DNA of 64,000 bases from Alphaproteobacteria bacterium (lineage in GTDB: Bacteria > Pseudomonadota > Alphaproteobacteria > RF32 > CAG-239): the NCBI GenBank assembly GCA_015062305.1, contig SUUX01000005.1, forward strand, positions 1 to 64,000. Reading direction: 5' to 3'. The notes beneath the pieces were generated by a model that was not told the origin of the DNA, ran no database searches, and was given only the letters and a program-made list of their open reading frames with translations. The translations under genes were made by a program, and so were the position numbers. Positions 8,467-16,528 of this stretch are shown piece after piece. Within the stretch, counting starts at the first letter, position 1. Each line of letters opens with the position of its first letter.

Positions 8467-8483
8467 CTTAAGGTTTGCTTAAG
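8467..8483 (-). promoter_or_regulatory. PmrA/QseB-type direct repeat operator
   Basis: Minus strand reads CTTAAG-CAAAC-CTTAAG, two identical half sites spaced 5 bases, which fits the known box of PmrA/QseB-class regulators. It ends about 51 bases before the ygiW start, near where a -35 region would lie; a possible -10 (TAAGAT) follows at about 8443-8448. Confidence 0.7.
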
Positions 8484-8527
8484 AAAATATTTTATTAGTG
8501 TTTTTTGATAAAAAAAAGAGGAATTTG

Positions 8528-10042
8528 TTATTCTTGAAATATGCTAATATCTGAAATGCGTTCTAAATTAAAAGTGCGTTGTTCTAGGCGCTGGGTGCAA
8601 AAAGCTAGCAGATTTGCTCCTTTTATGTGAATAGGAATGATAATTCGATGAGATATGTCTCCGTTGGGTTTTTGATATTTGATGTTTAATTTTTGTCGGT
8701 TTAGTGCTGCATTTTGCAAATATTTTATTTTGCTATCGGAGGTGGTTGGTGTTTGAAAATTTTTCATAAATTGGCAAATGCGAGAATCAGATAAGATGTG
8801 TTTGGGTAGGAGTTTTTGTTGTAGTTGCAAACCTTGCAAAGAAGTGCAACGGCTAAGAGCAACATAGAGTTGGCCGGGGGCAAATGTGCCTCGGCCTAAA
8901 TCTATTTTTACATTATCAAAAGTTTGACCTTGGCTCTTGTGGATGGTGACAGCCCAGGCCAGGCGTATGGGAAACTGGGTGAAAGAACCGATAATGTCAG
9001 AAATGATTTCTTTGCCGATTAGTGAATATTTGTAAATTTCCCAAGAATAGGGAAAGACTTCTACTAATTTGGCGCTATCTTGCAAACGAATGGAAAGATA
9101 GCGAATTTTGTTATCATTAAATTTAATAGCTTCAATTTTGCCAAGGCTACCATTTACCCAACGTTTTTTTATATCGTTGTTTAGGAACATTATTTGTGCA
9201 CCTTCTTTGAGTTCTAAAATTTCTAAAGTGGGATAGTATTCAGAGCTGAAATTACCATCAATAACTGCTTGAGAGTTGTAGCTACGAGAAGGTAGGGTTT
9301 CTAACTTTTGACGATTGGTTTCATCGGCCATTTGGTTGGTGGTGGTTAATGTTATGCAAAAATTATCTTTGTTGTTTTTTGGGGATGTTTGTTGATTTAG
9401 GGTGGCTAAGTCTTCTTGCGTGGCGGAGTTAGATCGTATACGGCTGAGTAACTCAATAAATTTGATGTCTTTTTGGCGATATATTTTTGTGAGTTCTATG
9501 ATTTCTAGGTTGATACTTTTGAAAGCGTTGGAGCTGAAAAAATAGGGGGAATTATAGCGAGAAGAAAAATAAGGGGCTTCTTGATTGGTGATGACGGGTG
9601 GTAACTGGTATAAATCACCAACCAATACTAACTGTACTCCGCCAAAAGATAATTCGGGATTAGGACCATAAAGTCGTAAAAATTCATTGATGCAGTCAAA
9701 AATGTCGGCTCTGAGCATTGATACTTCATCAATGATTAGCGTTTGTAATTGTTTGTATATGCGTTTGGCTTTAGGTGTAACCTCAAAATTTTTGATCTTT
9801 TCAGGCGTAACGTTAATAGGAAAAGAAAAAAAGCGGTGAATCGTTTGGCCTTTGATGTTTAGAGCAGCAACTCCAGTTGGGGCGACAATAACCATGTTTT
9901 TGTTGCTGTTCTTAAAAGCATAGTTCAGCAAGGTGGATTTTCCGGCTCCGGCTTTGCCTGTGATGAACAGGTGTTTGGAGCTGTTGTTAATCAATTCTAA
10001 AGCTTTGGCAAATTGTGGGTTTATCTCTATTTGTTGTGGCAT
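8528..10042 (-). CDS. PIF1-like ATP-dependent DNA helicase with C-terminal WYL-like domain
   Basis: A 504-residue SF1B helicase related to PIF1/RecD. Visible motifs: Walker A GKAGAGKSTLL near residue 34, the PIF1-type VIVAPTGVAALNI, Walker B TLIIDEVSMLRAD, GDLYQLPPV (motif III) and the C-terminal WAVTIHKSQGQTFDNV with LYVALSRC (motifs V-VI). After the helicase core, roughly residues 455-504 (KLNIKYQKPNGDISHR to LEQRTFNLERISDI) match the pattern of a WYL ligand-sensing domain. Start chosen at the ATG at 10042, with GGAAAAG upstream. Likely acts on G-quadruplexes, stalled forks or recombination intermediates; the WYL tail could regulate it. Confidence 0.85.
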   Translation of the reverse strand: MPQQIEINPQFAKALELINNSSKHLFITGKAGAGKSTLLNYAFKNSNKNMVIVAPTGVAALNIKGQTIHRFFSFPINVTPEKIKNFEVTPKAKRIYKQLQTLIIDEVSMLRADIFDCINEFLRLYGPNPELSFGGVQLVLVGDLYQLPPVITNQEAPYFSSRYNSPYFFSSNAFKSINLEIIELTKIYRQKDIKFIELLSRIRSNSATQEDLATLNQQTSPKNNKDNFCITLTTTNQMADETNRQKLETLPSRSYNSQAVIDGNFSSEYYPTLEILELKEGAQIMFLNNDIKKRWVNGSLGKIEAIKFNDNKIRYLSIRLQDSAKLVEVFPYSWEIYKYSLIGKEIISDIIGSFTQFPIRLAWAVTIHKSQGQTFDNVKIDLGRGTFAPGQLYVALSRCTSLQGLQLQQKLLPKHILSDSRICQFMKNFQTPTTSDSKIKYLQNAALNRQKLNIKYQKPNGDISHRIIIPIHIKGANLLAFCTQRLEQRTFNLERISDISIFQE

Positions 10043-10115
10043 GGCTTTTCCGGTTGTAAAATTTGAAAATGATGATAGCATAATCATAGGTTTGAACAAG
10101 TAGAAAGTTTGTGAT

Positions 10116-10319
10116 ATGCAACAAGATGAAGAAAGATTGGTTGATATAGAGATGGTATTGGCTAATCATGAAAAAATGCTAGATGAATTAAATGCTGTGA
10201 TTATAGAGCAAGGAAAAATAATTGAAAAATTGCAACGGCAAAATATGTATTTGATGAATTTGATGGAAGGTGATGCTGTAAAACCACAAAGTGAAGAAAC
10301 ACCACCTCCACATTATTAA
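10116..10319 (+). CDS. slyX: SlyX family protein
   Basis: A 67-residue coiled-coil protein of the SlyX family, whose biochemical role is unknown. Heptads run through the first 50 residues (RLVDIEMVLANHEKMLDELN, then IIEQGKIIEKLQRQ) and the tail ends PPPHY as in family members. It is divergent from the PIF1-like helicase, 73 bases away, and followed after 52 bases by the rubredoxin fusion. The ribosome binding site is weak. Confidence 0.82.
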   Translation: MQQDEERLVDIEMVLANHEKMLDELNAVIIEQGKIIEKLQRQNMYLMNLMEGDAVKPQSEETPPPHY

Positions 10320-10371
10320 TCTTGTTTTGCTAATAAGAGTGATTATATTGGCAATTGAGGAGCTTTAACAG

Positions 10372-11013
10372 ATGGATTTAGATGCATTATATAAGCTGAC
10401 ACACGGATTGTATGTGTTGGGAGCAAAAGATGGAGATAGGCCTGTTGGTAGTATTGTTGATGCTGTAATGCAAGTGGCAAATAAACCGACAGCGGTGGCT
10501 CTTTCTTGTGCAAATACAAGTTACACCAAAGCTTGTATTGACAAGACCGGAGAGTTTTCTCTTTCGGTTTTGTGTAAGGGAATAGATCCGTTTGTTGTGG
10601 CGAATTTTGGTTTTCAGAGCAGCAAAGATGTTGATAAATGGGCAAATGTTGAATGGTTTGAAAAAAATAATTTGCCTTATCTGAAAGATAATTTGGCTAA
10701 TTTTGCATGTAGAGTGCTTCATTCTTATTCGCTGGAAAGTAATACTTTGTTTGTGGCGGAGGTGATTGCAGCTCAAACAGCCAAAGAGGCCGAACCATTG
10801 ACGTATTTGGACTACCGTTCATACTTTAAGACTGATGTTATGAACAGCTTTCAACAATATAAACAGAGAGGTAAAGTAATGTCGGAAGAAAAAAAATGGG
10901 TTTGCACCGTTTGTGGGTATGTATATGATGGGGAAGTTCCTTTTGAGGAGCTGCCTGATGATTATTTGTGTCCTTTGTGTGGAGTAGGAAAAGAATTTTT
11001 TGAACTTTCTTAA
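10372..11013 (+). CDS. hrb: Flavin reductase-rubredoxin fusion (high-molecular-weight rubredoxin, Hrb-like)
   Basis: A 213-residue two-domain redox protein. Residues 1-155 form a split-barrel FMN-binding flavin reductase domain ([20 protein letters not shown], then [14 protein letters not shown]). Residues 172-213 form a rubredoxin whose single iron is held by Cys178, Cys181, Cys200 and Cys203 (CTVCGY and CPLCG); the loop between the pairs is shortened. In Moorella the same architecture passes electrons from NAD(P)H to a flavodiiron protein to reduce oxygen or nitric oxide; that partner is not in this window. A strong TTGAGGAGC precedes the ATG. It suggests an anaerobe with an oxygen-detoxifying chain. 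Confidence 0.9.
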   Translation: MDLDALYKLTHGLYVLGAKDGDRPVGSIVDAVMQVANKPTAVALSCANTSYTKACIDKTGEFSLSVLCKGIDPFVVANFGFQSSKDVDKWANVEWFEKNNLPYLKDNLANFACRVLHSYSLESNTLFVAEVIAAQTAKEAEPLTYLDYRSYFKTDVMNSFQQYKQRGKVMSEEKKWVCTVCGYVYDGEVPFEELPDDYLCPLCGVGKEFFELS

Positions 11014-11126
11014 ATTAAAACTCCATAACTGATAATTTATTTGCAGTTGTTTTTTTGTAAAAAAAAGTAGCGAATCGCTTTTTTGGTTATATACTGTAGA
11101 TAGTTTATTAATTATGGAGTTTTGTT

Positions 11127-12110
11127 ATGCAAAAGATTAGACCGCAATTGTTAAAGTCCGGAGATGAGATTAGGGTTGTTGCTCCATCTACCGGTATTAA
11201 GATTATTGGTGCAGATACTCGCAGAATTGCCAAAGAGCGTTTTGAAGCTATGGGGCTAAAGGTGAGTTTTGGAGCCAATACTATTGATGATAATTTTGAT
11301 ATGATGGGTTCTTCTTCTATAGAAAAAAGAGCGGCTGATATTAATGAGGCTTTTGCAGATGAAAATGTAAAAGCGATTTTTACGATTATAGGTGGTTTTA
11401 ATTCTAACCAATTGTTGCCTTTTTTAGACTATGACTTAATTAAAAGAAACCCCAAAATTGTGTGCGGATATTCTGATATAACAGCTTTGTTAAACGGAAT
11501 TTATGCCAAGACAGGATTGATTGGATTTTATGGGCCACATTATAGCTCTATCGGTATGCTAAAAGGTAATGAATATACGATAGATTGTATGAAAAAAGTT
11601 TTGTTTGACGGAAGAGGAGAGATTACGCCATCTGCAGAGTGGAGTGATGATGCATGGTATAAGGATCAAGAGAACAGAGAATTTGTTGCAAATGATGGGT
11701 GGTGGATTTTGCAAGATGGTGAAGCAAAAGGAGAATTGGCAGGTGGAAATCTTTGTACCTATACTTTGTTGCAGGGGACACCTTATCAACCAAAGTTTGC
11801 AAAAGATACAATTTTGATGGTTGAGGATTGTTATTATACATTTGCGAATGATGAAGAATTTTTGCGTGATTTGCAATCTGTGGCTCAACGTGAAGATTTT
11901 GTAAATGTAAGAGCAGTATTGATTGGGCGTTTTCAAAAGAAATCTGATATTTCTCGCGAAAAACTGGCATTTATTGTCAATAGTATACCTCAGTTGAGAG
12001 GATTGCCAATTATTGCCAATATGGATTTTGGACACACAACTCCTATAGCAACTTTGCCAATTGGTGGAAAGTGTGAGGTTTCAAGTAAAAAAATAAGGGT
12101 TGAATGGTAA
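11127..12110 (+). CDS. S66-family serine peptidase (LD-carboxypeptidase/MccF-like)
   Basis: A 327-residue S66 peptidase. The family includes LdcA, which trims tetrapeptides during murein recycling, and MccF, which hydrolyses microcin C-type aminoacyl nucleotides. Key segments: LKSGDEIRVVAPST at the start, FTIIGGFNSNQLLPFLDYD, the nucleophile elbow GYSDITAL, a central GGNLCTYTLLQGTPY, then LMVEDCYYTFAND, and FGHTTPIATLPIG near the end supplying the His. The length and VEDCYY segment fit the MccF side of the family better than LdcA. Directly abuts rnhB (stop and start adjacent), so the two are probably co-transcribed. Substrate unresolved. Confidence 0.87.
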   Translation: MQKIRPQLLKSGDEIRVVAPSTGIKIIGADTRRIAKERFEAMGLKVSFGANTIDDNFDMMGSSSIEKRAADINEAFADENVKAIFTIIGGFNSNQLLPFLDYDLIKRNPKIVCGYSDITALLNGIYAKTGLIGFYGPHYSSIGMLKGNEYTIDCMKKVLFDGRGEITPSAEWSDDAWYKDQENREFVANDGWWILQDGEAKGELAGGNLCTYTLLQGTPYQPKFAKDTILMVEDCYYTFANDEEFLRDLQSVAQREDFVNVRAVLIGRFQKKSDISREKLAFIVNSIPQLRGLPIIANMDFGHTTPIATLPIGGKCEVSSKKIRVEW

Positions 12111-12734
12111 ATGCCTGATTTTGAGTTGGAAAATAAATATGAAGGAGCTTCTGTCGTAGGTATAGATGAAGCCGGAAGGGGACCGTGGGCCGGACCGGTT
12201 GTAGCAGGAGCAGTGGTGATTGCAGATAAAAATTTGGATAATTTTTTGCTGACAGGGCTTAATGATTCTAAAAAATTAAGCGCCAAAAAAAGAGAAACTT
12301 TGTATGAAAAATTATTTGAGGCAGAAGCAGAAGGCAAACTTAAAATAGGAATCGGACAAGCAAGTGCGGAAGAAATTGATGAACATAATATTTTGCAAGC
12401 TACATTTTTGGCAATGAATCGTGCTGTTGGGGCTTTGGGACAGAAACCAGATGTTGCTCTGGTAGATGGTAATCAAAAGCCTAAGGGGCTGTGTTGTGAC
12501 TGTCAAACAGTTATAAAAGGAGATGCAAAAAGCTATTCAATATCTGCTGCATCTATTGTAGCAAAAGTATATAGGGACAGACTTATGGCAGCATTGGCAC
12601 AAAAATATCCGCATTATGGTTTTGAAAAAAATGCCGGTTATGGTACAGCTGCTCATGTGTCTGGTTTGCAGTCACATGGTGTGGTGAAAGGTGTGCATCG
12701 GTTTTCTTACAAACCAATTCAAAAGTTTGCCTAG
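12111..12734 (+). CDS. rnhB: Ribonuclease HII
   Basis: A 207-residue enzyme that removes ribonucleotides and RNA primers from DNA. The signature GIDEAGRGPWAGPVVAGAVV near residue 18 carries the first catalytic Asp and Glu, VALVDGNQKP the next Asp, and SISAASIVAKVYRDRLM follows as in the family. The ATG immediately follows the stop of the S66 peptidase gene; there is no clear intergenic ribosome binding site, so translation is probably coupled. Confidence 0.96.
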   Translation: MPDFELENKYEGASVVGIDEAGRGPWAGPVVAGAVVIADKNLDNFLLTGLNDSKKLSAKKRETLYEKLFEAEAEGKLKIGIGQASAEEIDEHNILQATFLAMNRAVGALGQKPDVALVDGNQKPKGLCCDCQTVIKGDAKSYSISAASIVAKVYRDRLMAALAQKYPHYGFEKNAGYGTAAHVSGLQSHGVVKGVHRFSYKPIQKFA

Positions 12735-12763
12735 TCATCAACAAAAATGGCGAAATATAGGTG

Positions 12764-12792
12764 TTGACACAAAAGGTCGTTTTGTCTATAAT
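12764..12792 (+). promoter_or_regulatory. Consensus sigma-70 promoter
   Basis: TTGACA at 12764-12769 and TATAAT at 12787-12792 with 17 bases between, an exact match to the housekeeping consensus, 27 bases before the gene at 12820. Confidence 0.85.
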
Positions 12793-12819
12793 GAAGATGA
12801 TAATTCTAATTAAAATATT

Positions 12820-13167
12820 ATGGAAAAAAAGCTACAAAGTATGCGAATCTTGGTTTCGTTTTGGAAAAATCAAACAGTCTTTGCTTTGACCGGAACGACA
12901 AAAGAAGAGCAGTTAGGAATCGGCTTTGAAGCTCGCCGTGAGACAATCATCAAGCAAGGTGGTGAGGCTCAGAAGAAGTTTTTAGGAATGTTGTTATCTG
13001 AAAATTATCCGATATTGGATAATTTGCGAGCAATTTGGGCAGAGATATCAAAAATGGCAAATGCTGTTTCTGATGATGCTATGGACAAAGGTCTGGCCCA
13101 TTGCCAACTGTTGGTTGACTCAATCCAAGAGGATATCAAGTGGTGTCAGAAACAATTACAAAATTAA
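12820..13167 (+). CDS. Unknown small helical protein
   Basis: A 115-residue soluble protein, not recognised. It appears all-helical after residue 20 with a Cys in the last helix (QEDIKWCQKQLQN). It is a single-gene unit: an exact-consensus promoter lies 27 bases upstream and an intrinsic terminator overlaps its stop codon. The promoter implies steady, strong expression. There is no obvious ribosome binding site before ATG 12820; an internal ATG at 12841 is an alternative. Function unknown. Confidence 0.7.
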   Translation: MEKKLQSMRILVSFWKNQTVFALTGTTKEEQLGIGFEARRETIIKQGGEAQKKFLGMLLSENYPILDNLRAIWAEISKMANAVSDDAMDKGLAHCQLLVDSIQEDIKWCQKQLQN

Positions 13168-13189
13168 GCCTCCTGCCGGAGGCTTTTTT
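13166..13189 (+). terminator. Intrinsic terminator
   Basis: GCCTCC-TGCC-GGAGGC followed by six T, starting at the stop codon of the 12820 gene. Confidence 0.93.
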
Positions 13190-13194
13190 CATGC

Positions 13195-13222
13195 TTGACA
13201 TTTTGTTTATTTTGTCTATATT
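13195..13222 (+). promoter_or_regulatory. Probable sigma-70 promoter of ccrM
   Basis: TTGACA at 13195-13200 and TATATT at 13217-13222, 16 bases apart. It leaves a leader of about 140 bases before ccrM with several TTAA motifs (13290-13350) that resemble loose CtrA half sites; no exact CtrA site and no GANTC site was found there. Confidence 0.6.
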
Positions 13223-13345
13223 GTGGCTATTGGCAATACTGTATTGCAAAATCAATCGGTTGGCGATGGTGGGTATTTATTTTTGTTTTTGTTAATAAAT
13301 TTATAACCATATATCGCTCATACTCTTAACTGTTAATGTTTTTAA

Positions 13346-14456
<1,111 letters not shown>

Positions 14457-14458
<2 letters not shown>

Positions 14459-14874
14459 AAAGGTTGTATAATAGCTTATCTAGAGCAATTTGTTCCGGTC
14501 GAAAGTGTCCTCACGTACTTCTATGTACGCTCCGGTACTTTCGCCGTCCAAATCACTCTATCTCAACTATTCTCCAACCTTTTTGTAAATAGTGATTATA
14601 ATAGCTTATCTAGAGCAATTTGTTCCGGTCGAAAGTGTCCTCACGTACTTCTATGTACGCTCCGGTACTTTCGCCGTCCAAATCACTCTATCTCAACTAT
14701 TCTCCAACCTTTTTGTAAATAGTGATTATAATAGCTTATCTAGAGCAATTTGTTCCGGTCGAAAGTGTCCTCACGTACTTCTATGTACGTTCCGGTACTT
14801 TCACCGTCCAAATCACTCTATCTCAACTATTCTCCAACCTTTTTGTAAATAGTGATTATAATAGCTTATCTTAG
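14457..14874. repeat. Tandem array of a 130-bp palindromic repeat (three copies)
   Basis: Three units with a period of exactly 130 bases (unit starts near 14471, 14601 and 14731), then a 14-base partial copy ending at 14874. Units 1 and 2 are identical; unit 3 has two changes. Unit 1 is a long imperfect palindrome from 14457 to 14584: outer arms AAAAAGGTTG / CAACCTTTTT, then stems TAGAG/CTCTA, AATTTG/CAAAT, CGG/CCG, CGAAAGT/ACTTTCG and CGTAC/GTACG around a six-base loop TTCTAT. It fills the gap between convergent ccrM and fliE, and the A- and T-runs at its ends could terminate both. The same element recurs at 35601. Confidence 0.93.
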
Positions 14875-14888
14875 GATTGTAATAGTAT

Positions 14889-15212
14889 TTAAATAGGCAT
14901 TTGCATAATGGTGTTATATGCTTTGATGGCTGTGTCTCTAACAGCTACAACGGTTTCTAGTGCCATTTCTGCATTTGAAACAGCCAATACAACATCTTGG
15001 ATGTCTGCTTTGCCTTGAATGCCCATGATGGTTGTTTTTTCAGCTTGTTTCTGCAATGCTGTTGTGTCTTCTATGGCAGTCTTTACCATGTTGCTGAAGC
15101 TGTTTTCTGTGTTGGTTTTGGGAGCTTCGACAATAGTTTTGTTTTCTTGTGCCGAAATACGTCCTAAAGCCTGCTGATAAGCATTTAATGCACTAGAAAT
15201 GTTACTAACCAT
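14889..15212 (-). CDS. fliE: Flagellar hook-basal body complex protein FliE
   Basis: A 107-residue FliE, which joins the MS ring to the proximal rod. The N-terminus is variable; the C-terminal half (FSNMVKTAIEDTTALQKQAE, DIQDVVLAVSNAEMALETVV, RDTAIKAYNTIMQMPI) matches the family closely. Last gene of the flgB-flgC-fliE operon, 15 bases after flgC, and followed by the repeat array. Exported by the flagellar type III apparatus, so no Sec signal is expected. Confidence 0.95.
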   Translation of the reverse strand: MVSNISSALNAYQQALGRISAQENKTIVEAPKTNTENSFSNMVKTAIEDTTALQKQAEKTTIMGIQGKADIQDVVLAVSNAEMALETVVAVRDTAIKAYNTIMQMPI

Positions 15213-15227
15213 GGTTTAAGTCCTTTC

Positions 15228-15641
15228 TTATTTCAAAATATCTAACACACTAGAATTCATTTCTCGTGCGGTTTTTAGCATATTTAAGTTTGCATCATAG
15301 GCTCTTTGAGCTTCTTTCATATCCATCATTTCAATAAGCGGGTTCACATTGGGCAAAGATATATAACCTTTGGCATCTGCGCCGGGATGGTTGGGGGCAT
15401 ATTGTTTTTCAAATTCCGAGCGATCTTTTACAATCTTGTCTACCCGAACCATTTGAGCTCCGGTTTCGGCATCAACGTAATTTTGAAAACTTGGAACTTG
15501 GCGGCGATATGGTTCTTTTCCCGGTTCTGTGGGAACAGAATCGGCATTAGCCATGTTTTGAGCAATGACCTTTAGTCTTTCGGCCTGAGCTCTCATGCCT
15601 GATGCGGCGATATCTGCACTAACCATTAAATTTTCTGCCAT
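15228..15641 (-). CDS. flgC: Flagellar proximal rod protein FlgC
   Basis: A 137-residue rod subunit. The N-terminal D0 motif (SADIAASGMRAQAERLKVIA then NMANADS) and C-terminal coiled segment (NPLIEMMDMKEAQRAYDANL, NMLKTAREM) are typical of rod proteins, as is GYISLPNVN. It sits 19 bases after flgB and 15 before fliE in a three-gene operon. Secreted by the flagellar export machine. Confidence 0.97.
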   Translation of the reverse strand: MAENLMVSADIAASGMRAQAERLKVIAQNMANADSVPTEPGKEPYRRQVPSFQNYVDAETGAQMVRVDKIVKDRSEFEKQYAPNHPGADAKGYISLPNVNPLIEMMDMKEAQRAYDANLNMLKTAREMNSSVLDILK

Positions 15642-15660
15642 TTATTTTGCTCCGTTAGTT

Positions 15661-16074
15661 TTATGCGCTGATTTTGCTGGATGCTACTTGCATCATAGAT
15701 TTGTATTTGTTGAAGATGGTAATCATACGCTTGTATTCACTGCTAACCTTGCTTGCTTGATTCATTTGGTCTTCCAAAATTACGCCATTGCCATCAATGG
15801 TGAGAGCCTCTGATGGTTGCGGTGTATATATCTGAAACTCTTGAGGAGCTTCTTTGGGAGGGATTCCTTGTAAGTGTTTAGGATTGGTGGTGGCCAACTG
15901 AAGTTTTGTAGAGTTAGCAAGATTTTCTTCAAAGCTCGTTTTTTTTATGTCACGAGCCAGATATCCAGGAGTACTGGCGTTGGCAATATTTTCAGCAATA
16001 ATCTGTTGACGAGCAGCCAGATATTGCATATTGCGTTGCGCCATATTAAATACAGAAAGATTTTTTAAATCCAT
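15661..16074 (-). CDS. flgB: Flagellar basal-body rod protein FlgB
   Basis: A 137-residue proximal rod subunit: NMAQRNMQYLAARQQIIAEN then NIANASTPGYLARDI at the N-terminus is the FlgB signature, with the C-terminal helix YKRMITIFNKYKSMMQVASS. The ATG at 16074 has GGGGAA at good spacing; a TTG in frame at 16089 is less likely. First gene of flgB-flgC-fliE, preceded by a sigma-54 promoter and a perfect palindrome in the leader. Confidence 0.95.
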   Translation of the reverse strand: MDLKNLSVFNMAQRNMQYLAARQQIIAENIANASTPGYLARDIKKTSFEENLANSTKLQLATTNPKHLQGIPPKEAPQEFQIYTPQPSEALTIDGNGVILEDQMNQASKVSSEYKRMITIFNKYKSMMQVASSKISA

Positions 16075-16094
16075 TGTTTGTTTCCCCAAATAAG

Positions 16095-16116
16095 GTTATG
16101 TGTCCCCACACATAAC
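16095..16116. promoter_or_regulatory. Perfect palindrome in the flgB leader
   Basis: GTTATGTGT-CCCC-ACACATAAC, nine-base arms. It lies between the sigma-54 promoter and the flgB start, near the expected transcript 5' end, so it may be an operator or an RNA hairpin. Confidence 0.6.
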
Positions 16117-16121
16117 AGACA

Positions 16122-16138
16122 TGCAAAACCCGTGCCAA
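16122..16138 (-). promoter_or_regulatory. Sigma-54 promoter of flgBC-fliE
   Basis: Minus strand TTGGCACGGGTTTTGCA: GG and GC elements separated by 10 bases, an excellent match to TGGCACG-N4-TTGC. Located 48 bases upstream of flgB. Confidence 0.85.
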
Positions 16139-16204
16139 CAAAAAAGCTCTTGCCTTTTGAAAAACAAAGATTAAACTTATTCTTGTTAGAACTTGGAGCT
16201 ATTA

Positions 16205-16516
16205 ATGTCTGAAACTAATATTAACGATAACAAACAAAATTACAATGATACTGCTGACTTTTCCACAACAGATTATGCTGTGGCTCTTAAGTATGAAAAA
16301 GAAAGAGACAATGCTCCGATTGTTACAGCTAAAGGAAGAGGGGAAATTGCTGCCAAAATAATTGCTTTAGCTGAAGAAAACGGGGTAGAAATATACCAAG
16401 ATGCAGATTTGGTACAAGTGTTGAAAACGCTTAATATAAACGAAGAAATTCCTGTGGAGGCATTTGCCGCAGTAGCTGAAATTTTATCTTATATTTATGC
16501 CAAAAATAACGGATAG
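16205..16516 (+). CDS. FhlB: stand-alone FlhB C-terminal-domain protein
   Basis: A 103-residue protein matching the cytoplasmic export-switch domain of FlhB/YscU without the membrane part. The segment DYAVALKYEKERDNAPIVTA aligns with FlhB, and AKIIALAEENGVEIYQDADL with the region after the cleavage site; the self-cleaving NPTH motif is absent. Such proteins are often found with flagellar genes in alphaproteobacteria and related groups and can interact with the export gate. GGAG precedes the ATG at 16205; a TTG at 16193 is in frame. Divergent from flgB. Confidence 0.85.
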   Translation: MSETNINDNKQNYNDTADFSTTDYAVALKYEKERDNAPIVTAKGRGEIAAKIIALAEENGVEIYQDADLVQVLKTLNINEEIPVEAFAAVAEILSYIYAKNNG

Positions 16517-16528
16517 AATGTGCGTTTT

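Noticed and set aside
14592..14852. An 86-codon open frame within the 130-bp repeats
   Set aside because: The 130-bp period shifts frame at each unit, there is no ribosome binding site, and the paired changes follow hairpin structure rather than codons.
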